Part shown: one piece after another, positions 6,377 through 13,064 of the stretch
Position numbering within the stretch: position 1 is the stretch's first letter
Layout of the letters: every line of letters starts with the position of its first letter
From: Acidobacteriota bacterium
GTDB lineage: Bacteria > Acidobacteriota > UBA6911
Assembly: GCA_031254095.1 (NCBI GenBank)
Contig: JAIRVC010000044.1
Coordinates: 1-13,628, forward strand
Length of the DNA stretch: 13,628 nucleotides
Direction: 5' to 3'
The notes under the pieces: model-generated
Database searches by the model: none
Told to the model about the DNA's origin: nothing
The model's input: the letters and a program-made list of their open reading frames with translations, nothing else
Position numbers and translations under genes: made by a program

Positions 6377-8095
6377 CTAGTACTTCCGTTCAACCGGCTT
6401 CCATGTGGTAATGGTCACGGGCTTGTATTCCAGCCTGGGCCCCCGGTCGGTGCGGAACGCCAGCGTGTGTTTCATCCATTTTTCGTCGTCGCGCTTTGTG
6501 AAATCGCGGCGGGCGTGTCCGCCGCGCGATTCCTCGCGTGTGAGCGCGCCCAGTACCATGACTTCGGCCAGGTCAAGCAGATTGTCCGTCTCCAGCGCGT
6601 GGCAGAGGTTGGTGTTATAGACGGAATTTTTGTCTTCGATACGGATATTGGCGAAGCGGCCGCGCAGGGATCGCACTTTTTCGAGCCCCTTGCTCAACTG
6701 TTCGCCCGTGCGGAAGACTCCAACGTATTCATCCATGACCGTGCGCAGCTCGCGGCGGATTTCATAAATATCCTCATCGCCGTTTTTGCCGAGCAGGTCT
6801 TCATAAATGCGTTTATGCTCCGCGTTGGCCCTGTCTTCCGGGACTGCCGCCGCCGATCTGGTTTCATTACAGTAATGTCCGGTTTTTTCGCCCGCAATTT
6901 TCCCCCAGACAAGGCATTCCGCCGTTGAGTTGGATCCGAGGCGGTTGGCGCCGTGAAGGCTGGAGCAGCCGGCTTCGCCCGCGGCCCAGATGCCGTCAAC
7001 GCAGGTTTTGCCGTCAATGTCCGTTTCGATACCGCCCATGGAATAATGCGCCACCGGACGGCAGGGAATCGGTTCATTGATCGGATCAAGATCGTTAAAT
7101 TCGATGCAGATTTCGCGAATGAGAGGGAGATGCTCGTTTATCGTTTTAGCGCCCAGATGGCGCAGATCAAGGTGAATGTAATCAAGGCCGTTCGGGCCTT
7201 CAAAACCGCGGCCTTCCTCGATTTCGATCATTTCTGAGCGCGAGACCAGGTCGCGCGGCGCCAGCTCGGCTTTCGACGGCGCGTATTTGTGCATGAACCG
7301 TTCGCCCTTGTTGTTGACCAGGTAGCCTCCTTCTCCACGGCAGGCCTCGGTCATAAGAATGCCGGAAGGGACAAGACCCGTAGGATGGAATTGCAGAAAC
7401 TCCATGTCTTCGAGGGGGATTCCCGCGCGATAGGCGAGAGCCATGCCGTCGCCGGTGACCGTCTGGGAATAAGTTGTAAAACCGAAGAGCGTTCCCGCGC
7501 CTCCAGAGGCAATAATCAAGGCCTTGCCGCGAATTACCTTGAATTTTCCCGTGATCATGTCGATGGCGGTTAATCCGCAGAAACGGTTGTTTTCAATGAT
7601 AATTGATGTGATGAAGTGCTCGTTGTAATGCCGGACTTTCTTGTGACGGTTCAGCGTGTCATACAGAGTCTGCATTTCAAAAAAACCTGTTTTGTCCTGC
7701 GCCAGTACGGCTCGGGGATAGCTGTGGCCGCCAAATGGCCTTTGCGCGATGCGTCCGTCGGAACGGCGCGTCCATGGGATGCCCCAGTGCTCAAGCTGCA
7801 TTATTTCGCCGGGTATGGCGCGGACAAAACGATCAACTACATCCTGGTCAGCCAGAAAGTCGCTTCCGTAAACGGTATCCCAGGCGTGCAATTCAATGCT
7901 GTCGCCGTCTTCCGGCCTGAGTACGGATGCGGTGCCGCCTTCCGCGGCGACCGAATGCGCGCGCATCAACTGGTTTTTGGATATAAGGGCAATGTCCAGA
8001 TTGCCCTGTGTAACGCGCGACGCTTCAATGGCGGCGCGCAGGCCGGCTAATCCCGCCCCAAAAATAATGAGGTCATGCGTTAAAACATCGGCCAT
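6377..8095 (-). CDS. sdhA: Succinate dehydrogenase / fumarate reductase flavoprotein subunit
   Basis: This is the catalytic subunit of complex II (succinate to fumarate or the reverse), facing the cytoplasm. In 572 residues it shows the N-terminal dinucleotide fold GAGLAGLRAAIE (13-24), the covalent-FAD histidine H47 in AHSVAAEGG, the HPTG motif (H237), catalytic arginine candidates R281 and R286 (APRDLVSR), H350 in VAHYSMGG and the substrate arginine R385 in GANRLGSNS. All expected active-site residues are present and there is no frameshift. The ATG at 8095 has GAGGAGA nine nt upstream. It is the first gene of the operon, ahead of both anchors and the iron-sulfur subunit, and diverges from hpnA. 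Both SDH and FRD are possible by sequence; SDH is the default name here. Confidence 0.96.
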   Translation of the reverse strand: MADVLTHDLIIFGAGLAGLRAAIEASRVTQGNLDIALISKNQLMRAHSVAAEGGTASVLRPEDGDSIELHAWDTVYGSDFLADQDVVDRFVRAIPGEIMQLEHWGIPWTRRSDGRIAQRPFGGHSYPRAVLAQDKTGFFEMQTLYDTLNRHKKVRHYNEHFITSIIIENNRFCGLTAIDMITGKFKVIRGKALIIASGGAGTLFGFTTYSQTVTGDGMALAYRAGIPLEDMEFLQFHPTGLVPSGILMTEACRGEGGYLVNNKGERFMHKYAPSKAELAPRDLVSRSEMIEIEEGRGFEGPNGLDYIHLDLRHLGAKTINEHLPLIREICIEFNDLDPINEPIPCRPVAHYSMGGIETDIDGKTCVDGIWAAGEAGCSSLHGANRLGSNSTAECLVWGKIAGEKTGHYCNETRSAAAVPEDRANAEHKRIYEDLLGKNGDEDIYEIRRELRTVMDEYVGVFRTGEQLSKGLEKVRSLRGRFANIRIEDKNSVYNTNLCHALETDNLLDLAEVMVLGALTREESRGGHARRDFTKRDDEKWMKHTLAFRTDRGPRLEYKPVTITTWKPVERKY

Positions 8096-8206
8096 GCGGC
8101 GCCTTCTCCTCTATGCAAAAAATAGTTAACAGCCAAGGGAAATGCCTCACAAAATTTAATAGGCTAACACAGCCGTCTTTGGGTATCAAATCTTAGTTGT
8201 TGCGCT

Positions 8207-8247
8207 GCCGCACGGTGGCGCGCGGCAAGGAGCGCGCGCCATGCGGC
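8207..8247. repeat. Long GC-rich inverted repeat in the divergent sdhA-hpnA region
   Basis: An inner perfect stem of nine pairs (8216-8224 with 8233-8241, TGGCGCGCG against CGCGCGCCA) encloses an eight-base loop. It is extended by an outer six-pair stem (GCCGCA at 8207-8212 with TGCGGC at 8242-8247) across a one-sided three-base bulge. No T-tract follows on either strand. It lies about 110 bp upstream of sdhA and 125 bp upstream of hpnA. A terminator is unlikely between diverging genes; an operator, a structured 5' leader of the sdh transcript, or a small RNA element are possible. Confidence 0.6.
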
Positions 8248-8266
8248 ATGTTGAATCATGTTGAAT
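8247..8266. repeat. Perfect tandem decamer
   Basis: The decamer CATGTTGAAT occurs twice back to back, immediately abutting the large inverted repeat and just before the -35 candidate of the hpnA promoter. The position suggests a possible regulator site, but two copies are little evidence and slippage is an equal explanation. Confidence 0.6.
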
Positions 8267-8267
8267 A

Positions 8268-8296
8268 TTGGAAACGGCCAGTTTTTGCGATATGCT
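8268..8296 (+). promoter_or_regulatory. Candidate sigma-70 promoter for the hpnA operon
   Basis: TTGGAA (8268-8273) and TATGCT (8291-8296) each match four of six consensus bases and are spaced by the optimal 17 bp. Transcription would begin near 8303, giving a leader of about 70 nt that contains a small hairpin (ACCGC-TTTT-GCGGT, 8334-8347). The direction and distance fit hpnA. Confidence 0.35.
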
Positions 8297-8372
8297 TACC
8301 CGATCGTTTGAGTGCCGTGGCTATGGAAAATTTACCGCTTTTGCGGTGATTAATTATTTTACGGGCGATCCT

Positions 8373-9419
8373 ATGGCGGAAGATATAACACTGGTTACCG
8401 GGGCGACAGGCTTTATTGGAAGCCATGTCGCGCGCTGTCTTCTGCGCCGCGGGGATCGGGTAAGGATTCTGGCGCGCAGTTCGAGCCGCAAATCGAATAT
8501 CGAAGCGTTCGGATGCGAAGTTGTCGTTGGAGATCTTAAAGACCTGAATTCGATGCTGCGCTGCGTTCAAGGATGCGGGCGTGTTTATCACGTCGCTGCG
8601 GATTACCGGCTTTGGGCGAAAAATCCGAAAGAAATTTATGACAGCAATGTCGAAGGCACGCGAAATTTGCTTTCGGCCTGCTGCGAAGCCGGGGTGAGCA
8701 AGGTGATTTACACGAGTTCCGTCGGCACAATCGGTATGCGCCATGACGGCGTTCCGGCCGACGAGGCGTCGCCGGTTGGACTTGACGATATGATAGGGCA
8801 TTACAAGCGTTCCAAGTTTATGGCCGAACAGGTGGCTTTCGAGTTCGCAAATTCAGGCCTGCCGGTAGTTATCGTAAATCCGACCACGCCCGTCGGCTCC
8901 GCCGACCTGAAACCGACGCCTACCGGGCGAATCATTCATGATTTCCTCCGGGGGCGCCTGCCGGCATACGTTGACACCGGCCTGAATCTGGTGGGAGTCG
9001 AAGATGTCGCCGAGGGACACCTTCTGGCTGAATACAAGGGCCGCGTTGGGGAACGTTATATTCTTGGCGGCGAGAATTGGAGTCTCAAGGAAATACTGGA
9101 AGCATTGGCGGAGATATGCAATCGGCGTCCGCCGCGCGTGCGCATCCCCTGGGCTGTGGCATGGCTCGCCGGCTGCGTGGAAAATTTTATAGCGGGAACC
9201 GTTTTGCGGCGCGAACCAAATATTCCGCTTGAAGGAGTGCGCATGTCTCGCCATAAAATGTATGTCAGCAGCGAAAAGGCGCGCGGAGAACTTGGTTTTA
9301 ATCCGAAGCCGGTCAGGGAAGCGCTGCGGGAAGCGGTTGATTATTTTATCAATGAGTGGCGGCCTGATTCCGACGGAGACCGCGTGGCCTTTTTACCGGC
9401 CGGAACTGTTCGTGATTGA
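8373..9419 (+). CDS. hpnA: Hopanoid-associated NAD(P)-dependent sugar epimerase (HpnA-like)
   Basis: This is an extended short-chain dehydrogenase/epimerase of 348 residues. The Rossmann motif TGATGFIG is at residues 9-16. The active-site Ser (TSS, about 115-116) and the Y144-K-R-S-K148 pair are present. Wording typical of the hopanoid-associated HpnA group follows: VYHVAADYRLWAKNP, HYKRSKFMAEQ, NPTTPVGSADLKPTPTGR and PAYVDTGLNLV. HpnA proteins occur in hopanoid gene clusters and are thought to act on the sugar/side-chain part of the lipid, but the reaction is poorly defined. The ATG at 8373 places the Rossmann fold at the normal distance from the N-terminus. A frame open from 8268 would only add an atypical 35-residue extension. 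No strong Shine-Dalgarno is seen. It probably heads the operon with the two dehydrogenases and the synthase. Confidence 0.88.
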   Translation: MAEDITLVTGATGFIGSHVARCLLRRGDRVRILARSSSRKSNIEAFGCEVVVGDLKDLNSMLRCVQGCGRVYHVAADYRLWAKNPKEIYDSNVEGTRNLLSACCEAGVSKVIYTSSVGTIGMRHDGVPADEASPVGLDDMIGHYKRSKFMAEQVAFEFANSGLPVVIVNPTTPVGSADLKPTPTGRIIHDFLRGRLPAYVDTGLNLVGVEDVAEGHLLAEYKGRVGERYILGGENWSLKEILEALAEICNRRPPRVRIPWAVAWLAGCVENFIAGTVLRREPNIPLEGVRMSRHKMYVSSEKARGELGFNPKPVREALREAVDYFINEWRPDSDGDRVAFLPAGTVRD

Positions 9420-9440
9420 ATTCGGAAATTTGATAAATAG

Positions 9441-9470
9441 ATAATTGAATAAATTGAACTAAATTGAACA
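9441..9470. repeat. Imperfect triple decamer in the hpnA-dehydrogenase gap
   Basis: Three 10-bp units follow one another: ATAATTGAAT, AAATTGAACT and AAATTGAACA. The AT-rich array fills most of the 53-bp gap and ends two bases before the proposed start ATG. An alternative TTG start lies inside it. It leaves no room for an ordinary ribosome site. Confidence 0.5.
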
Positions 9471-9472
9471 AG

Positions 9473-10558
9473 ATGAGCATGGAAGAAATACAGCGTAAGC
9501 TGCAAAGCGGAATGATGCGGGCTGCGGTCTATCGGGGGCCGTCACGGATATCCGTGGAAAAGATTCCGATCCCGGAAATCGGAGACGGAGAAATGCTGGT
9601 GCGCATATACGCCTGCGGCGTCTGCGGTACGGACCTGAAGAAAATTGAATACGGGCTTGTCCCGCCGCCGCGCGTCTTCGGGCACGAGATGGCCGGAGTC
9701 GTCGCCAAAGTCGGCGCGGGCGTCGCTAAATTCAAGGTCGGCGACCGGGTTGTCGCGCATCATCACATCCCCTGCAAAAAATGTTTTTACTGCGAAAGAA
9801 ACCTGTTTTCGCAGTGCGAATTTTACCGGCGCACCGGAACGACCGCGGGATTTGAGCCGGCCGGCGGCGGTTTCGCCGAATTTATCCGGGTCATGGACTG
9901 GATTGTCGAATCGGGAACCGTTCTGATTCCTGATAATGTTTCGTATGAAGAAGCAAGTTTTCTGGAACCGCTCAATACCTGCGTCAGGGCGCTGGAAACG
10001 GCGGAACTCCAGCCGGGCGAAACGGTCGTGATATACGGGCAGGGACCGGTGGGACTTATGCTGACGCAGGCGGCCGCCGTTGAAGGAGCGCGCGTCATAG
10101 GGCTGGATTTTCTTGACGCCCGTCTTGATATCGCCCGTGAGCTTGGCGCGGCCGCGGCTTTTAACCCTCGAAATGTCGATGCCGCCGCCCGGATCGCCGA
10201 AATGACCGACGGGCGCGGCGCCGATCTGGCCATTGTCGCGGCGGCCAATCCGGATGCCGTCGGCGACGCCCAGCGCGTCATACGCCGGGGCGGGCGCGTT
10301 ATGCTGTTTGCGCAGACGGTTCCGGGTGAAAAAATTCCGGTGGACGTCGCCGCGATCTGCATGGAGGAAAAGAAGCTCATTGGAAGCTACAGCGCCTCTG
10401 TGGAGCTTCAGGATAAAACGGCGGAACTGGTCTTTTCGGGCAAGGTAAACGTGGGACGCCTTATCAGCCACAGGTTGGGTCTGGAACATCTTCTTGAAGG
10501 GATTCATCTTGCTTTGAATCCTTCGGCCAATTCGTTAAAGGTTGTGATACAGCCATGA
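9473..10558 (+). CDS. Zinc-dependent medium-chain dehydrogenase (first of a tandem pair)
   Basis: This is an MDR-superfamily alcohol/polyol-type dehydrogenase of 361 residues from the ATG at 9473. Catalytic zinc ligands are visible as C51 (GVCGTD), H71-E72 (FGHEMAG) and E165 (LEPLNTC). Structural zinc ligands are C101, C104, C107 and C115 in the PCKKCFYCERNLFSQC block. The NAD(P) fold has GQGPVG (about 189-194) with an acidic residue after the second strand (GLDF), which suggests NAD. It resembles sorbitol and threonine dehydrogenases, but the substrate cannot be inferred. The start is uncertain. An in-frame TTG lies at 9464, and the ATGs at 9479 and 9512 are also possible; the family core begins near 9512 (MMRAAVYRGP). 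The stop overlaps the next gene's start (ATGA), so the pair is translationally coupled. Confidence 0.87.
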   Translation: MSMEEIQRKLQSGMMRAAVYRGPSRISVEKIPIPEIGDGEMLVRIYACGVCGTDLKKIEYGLVPPPRVFGHEMAGVVAKVGAGVAKFKVGDRVVAHHHIPCKKCFYCERNLFSQCEFYRRTGTTAGFEPAGGGFAEFIRVMDWIVESGTVLIPDNVSYEEASFLEPLNTCVRALETAELQPGETVVIYGQGPVGLMLTQAAAVEGARVIGLDFLDARLDIARELGAAAAFNPRNVDAAARIAEMTDGRGADLAIVAAANPDAVGDAQRVIRRGGRVMLFAQTVPGEKIPVDVAAICMEEKKLIGSYSASVELQDKTAELVFSGKVNVGRLISHRLGLEHLLEGIHLALNPSANSLKVVIQP

Positions 10559-11622
10559 AAGAACTCATAAAGACAGGCAGCGAAAAAAGGACTATGGCCG
10601 CGGCCGTTTTGTACGGAAAAAGCGATGTGCGTATTGAGCAGATGCCGGTTCCCCGCATCGGCAAGGGCGAAGTCCTTGTGCGGATCAAGGCGGCGCTGAC
10701 CTGCGGCACGGATCTTAAAACCTATCGCCAGGGGTTTCACGCGCGCATGATTACGCCCCCGTCTGTTTTCGGGCATGAACTGTCGGGCGTCGTGGAAGAA
10801 GTCGGCGAGGGCGTGGACGGTTTCGCGCCCGGTATGCGCGTTGTCACCGCAAACTCCGGCCCCTGCGGCGAATGTTTCTTCTGCCGGAAAAACCGGGCAA
10901 ATTTGTGCGAAAATTTGCAATTCATCAACGGCGCTTACGCCGAGTTTATCAAAATTCCCGAATCGATTGTGCGGCGGAATCTCCTTATTCTGCCCGACGG
11001 CGTTGATTTTGAGGAAGCGGCGATGGTGGAACCGCTTGCCTGTGTGCTGCGGGCGGTGGAACAAACGGGCATCGAAAAAGGCGACACTGTCGCGCTGATC
11101 GGCACGGGGCCGATAGGGCTTATGTTTGTCCAGACGATAAAGTCGCTTGGCGCGCGCGTTATAGCATTGGACAAGGAAACATATCGGCTTAACGCGGCGA
11201 AATTAATGGGCGCCGACCATGTGCTTGATCCCACGCGCCTTAACGCCGTCGAACAGGTTCGCAATCTGACCGACGGGAACCGCGGCGCGGATTTTGTGAT
11301 TGAAGCCGTGGGACTCAAGGAAACCTGGCAGCAGGCGATGAAGATGATACGCCGGGGCGGAACCATCAATTTATTCGGCGGCTGTCCTTCCGGTACGCAG
11401 ATTCCGCTGGACAGCACGCTTATTCACTATTCAGAGATTACCGTCAGAGCGAGCTTTCATCACACGCCAAAACACATACGCGCGGCGCTCGACGCGATAC
11501 ACAGCGGACGTTTTAACGCCAAAAGCCTGATTACGGGACGTGAAAACCTCGCTTCTCTGGGAAGCGTGCTGGAACGGCTGCTCAACAGCACCGGCGACCT
11601 GAAAATAGCGATTATCCCCTGA
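10555..11622 (+). CDS. Zinc-dependent medium-chain dehydrogenase (second of a tandem pair)
   Basis: This is a paralogue of the preceding gene, 355 residues. Catalytic zinc residues are C50 (LTCGTD), H74-E75 (FGHELSG) and E159 (VEPLACV). The structural zinc knot is C104, C107, C110 and C118 (PCGECFFCRKNRANLC). The nucleotide fold reads GTGPIG (183-188), with ALDK after the second strand, suggesting NAD. The loop between the first Cys and the GHE motif is four residues longer than in the neighbour, and overall identity is modest, so the pair is not a recent duplication. The ATG at 10555 overlaps the previous stop by four bases. The core homology begins at the internal ATG at 10594, where an AAAAGGA is very close. 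The stop lies 16 nt before the synthase start. A role in side-chain or isoprenoid alcohol oxidation is suggested only by context. Confidence 0.88.
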   Translation: MKELIKTGSEKRTMAAAVLYGKSDVRIEQMPVPRIGKGEVLVRIKAALTCGTDLKTYRQGFHARMITPPSVFGHELSGVVEEVGEGVDGFAPGMRVVTANSGPCGECFFCRKNRANLCENLQFINGAYAEFIKIPESIVRRNLLILPDGVDFEEAAMVEPLACVLRAVEQTGIEKGDTVALIGTGPIGLMFVQTIKSLGARVIALDKETYRLNAAKLMGADHVLDPTRLNAVEQVRNLTDGNRGADFVIEAVGLKETWQQAMKMIRRGGTINLFGGCPSGTQIPLDSTLIHYSEITVRASFHHTPKHIRAALDAIHSGRFNAKSLITGRENLASLGSVLERLLNSTGDLKIAIIP

Positions 11623-11638
11623 TTTTCAAAAGCCGCCT

Positions 11639-12565
11639 ATGAAATATAACCTGGCAGCTTCATATAAATTCGCCGCTGACGCCGTCAAGCGCAGCGGCAG
11701 TAATTTTTCACGCGCGTTTGCCGTTCTGTCCAAAGAACAGCGCCTTGCTTTTTACTCGGTTTATGCCTTCATGCGTTATTGCGACGACGTTTCAGACGGC
11801 GATGAATCCGTTGAAAGCAAGCGCGAAGGATTGCGCCGCTGGCGCGCCCTGCTGGATGAAGCGGCCGGCAATGCGCCCGATACGGCGGAAGCTTCCGAAG
11901 CTTATAAAAATTCTAAAACTTATGATGACGCCGGAATCGCGCTCGTTTTACCGGCTTTTCGCGCCACCTTGCAGCGGTATTCCATTCCCGCGCAATATTT
12001 TCACTGGATTATCGACGGCACGGAAATGGATCTCCGCGCCGCCCGCTATGAAACTTTTGAAGAACTGTATGAATATTGCTTTCGCGTGGCGTCGGCTGTC
12101 GGCCTGGTCTGTCTGCGGATATTCGGTTTCCGGGAAGACGCGAAACAGCAGGCGGAAAAACTCGCCGAACTATGCGGCATAGCCTTTCAACTAACCAATA
12201 TTTTGCGCGATATCCGGGAAGACGCGGAACGCGGGCGGATATACGTTCCTTTGGAAGATCTGCGCAGGTTCAAATATACGGAAGAAGATTTGAAAAACGG
12301 CGTCGTTAATGAAAATTTCCTGGCGCTGATGCGTTTTGAGGCGGCTCGCGCCCGTTTTTATTACGGCGAAGCCCGAAAACTCCTGCCGCTTTTAAATTCC
12401 GCCAGCCGCCCCTCCCTGTGGGTTATGATGGAAGTTTACAGCCGCCTCCTTGACCGCATAGAAGGAAGCGGCTTTGACGTTTTTCAGAGACGCGTCCGGC
12501 TCGGCCGGAGAGAAAAAATTTCCATCATGCTGAAAGCCGTTTTTATGCGCCTTGGAATCGCTTAA
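11639..12565 (+). CDS. hpnD: Squalene/phytoene-type synthase, HpnD-like
   Basis: This is a trans-isoprenyl diphosphate head-to-head synthase of 308 residues. In hopanoid producers HpnD makes presqualene diphosphate from two farnesyl diphosphates. Both metal-binding regions are intact: YAFMRYCDDVSD (42-53; D49, D50, D53) and LTNILRDIREDAERGRIYVP (185-204; D191, E194, D195). Other family blocks include IIDGTEMDL, YCFRVASAVGL and the C-terminal GFDVFQRRVRL, which favours HpnD over HpnC. Residues about 76-97 form an acidic, Ala-rich insertion. The ATG at 11639 is 16 nt after the dehydrogenase gene, with no clear ribosome site. The last 45 codons (from M264) are repeated at 13498. HpnC and HpnE partners are not seen in this window. 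Confidence 0.9.
   Translation: MKYNLAASYKFAADAVKRSGSNFSRAFAVLSKEQRLAFYSVYAFMRYCDDVSDGDESVESKREGLRRWRALLDEAAGNAPDTAEASEAYKNSKTYDDAGIALVLPAFRATLQRYSIPAQYFHWIIDGTEMDLRAARYETFEELYEYCFRVASAVGLVCLRIFGFREDAKQQAEKLAELCGIAFQLTNILRDIREDAERGRIYVPLEDLRRFKYTEEDLKNGVVNENFLALMRFEAARARFYYGEARKLLPLLNSASRPSLWVMMEVYSRLLDRIEGSGFDVFQRRVRLGRREKISIMLKAVFMRLGIA
12428..12558 (+). repeat. Direct repeat, upstream copy (3' end of hpnD)
   Basis: This stretch, codons 264 onward of the intact synthase gene, recurs at 13498-13628 with an offset of 1070 bp and a single difference (C at 12478, T at 13548). Similarity starts abruptly at the ATG of the MEVY codons; bases just upstream differ. The downstream limit is unknown because the window ends inside the second copy. 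Confidence 0.97.
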
Positions 12566-12579
12566 TGGGGTAATTGTAA

Positions 12580-12704
12580 AGGCAACCTCCGAAAACCTCA
12601 AAATCAAGGCTTGCGACTGAGGCAAAAGCGGAGTTTACATTTACGTAAATGAGCGTTTTGCCGAAGGAGCGTAACGCAGAGTTTGGGGTTTTCGGAGGTT
12701 GCCT
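12580..12704. repeat. MITE-like inverted-repeat element
   Basis: A 125-bp imperfect palindrome begins 14 bp after the hpnD stop. Terminal arms of 23 bp (12580-12602 and 12682-12704, outer end AGGCAACCTC) match except for one position, which would be a G-U pair in RNA. Inner arms GGCAAAA/TTTTGCC (12621-12627 and 12656-12662) and a perfect 14-bp palindrome (12638-12651) complete a long hairpin. It encodes no protein. The shape fits a miniature inverted-repeat element or REP-type repeat. No target-site duplication is obvious and no related transposase is visible. It could also act as the 3' hairpin of the hpnD transcript. Confidence 0.75.
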
Positions 12705-12762
12705 AAAAAATACGTCCCGGTCATGCGACAAACCGCAGTGATAAAATAGCGTCAAATTAGTA

Positions 12763-12778
12763 GAGACGGCGACGTCTC
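12763..12778. promoter_or_regulatory. Inverted repeat upstream of vapB, candidate operator
   Basis: GAGACG and CGTCTC flank a four-base GCGA spacer, 46 bp before the antitoxin start. VapBC operons are normally autorepressed by the toxin-antitoxin complex binding a palindrome near the promoter, which makes this a reasonable operator candidate. No convincing -35/-10 pair was found nearby, so this is inference. Confidence 0.3.
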
Positions 12779-12824
12779 AAGGCATAAATCAGAGGTTGCC
12801 TGATGGTTGCGAAAGGAGAAAATA

Positions 12825-13064
12825 ATGATACAGGCATATGAGGGATATTTTGAAAATGGGCAATTTTGCTCCACGGAGGGGGTAATATGCATACCCGACC
12901 GGCGCAGGGTTTTCGTTACAATTCTTGACGAACCGCCGATTCAAGATAATGCGACGGCAGACCAGCTTGCGGCAATGGATGAATTTATTGCGGCGATCAA
13001 AGCCAGTGACGAGGAAGTGCCGGAGTTTGAGCGCATTAAGTTCACCCGTGAGACAGACTTATGA
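12825..13064 (+). CDS. vapB: VapB-like antitoxin of a type II toxin-antitoxin pair
   Basis: This is a 79-residue acidic small protein that should neutralise the adjacent PIN-domain toxin and bind the operon promoter. It opens MIQAYEGYFENGQF, followed by a short basic stretch (PDRRRVFVTILDEPP) and an acidic C-terminal half ending EEVPEFERIKFTRETDL. This layout is familiar from small antitoxins paired with VapC-type PIN proteins: an N-terminal beta-rich part, then a toxin-wrapping tail. The ATG at 12825 is chosen for its strong ribosome site (AAGGAG at 12813-12818, six-nt spacer), rather than an in-frame TTG at 12807. The stop overlaps the toxin start by four bases (ATGA). Assignment rests on the pairing and the conserved wording, not on a recognised DNA-binding fold. 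Confidence 0.8.
   Translation: MIQAYEGYFENGQFCSTEGVICIPDRRRVFVTILDEPPIQDNATADQLAAMDEFIAAIKASDEEVPEFERIKFTRETDL

Noticed and set aside
8256..8801. A minus-strand open frame covering the start of hpnA
   Set aside because: It overlaps the conserved Rossmann region of hpnA in antisense and has no familiar motif.
9542..10507. A 321-codon open frame on the minus strand
   Set aside because: It lies wholly antisense to the first zinc dehydrogenase, which has clear zinc and NAD motifs. The antisense product has no recognisable domain. It is a by-product of GC-rich codon use.
12580..12704. Simple intrinsic terminator of hpnD
   Set aside because: The hairpin is far longer than needed and is followed on the plus strand by A-rich, not T-rich, sequence.
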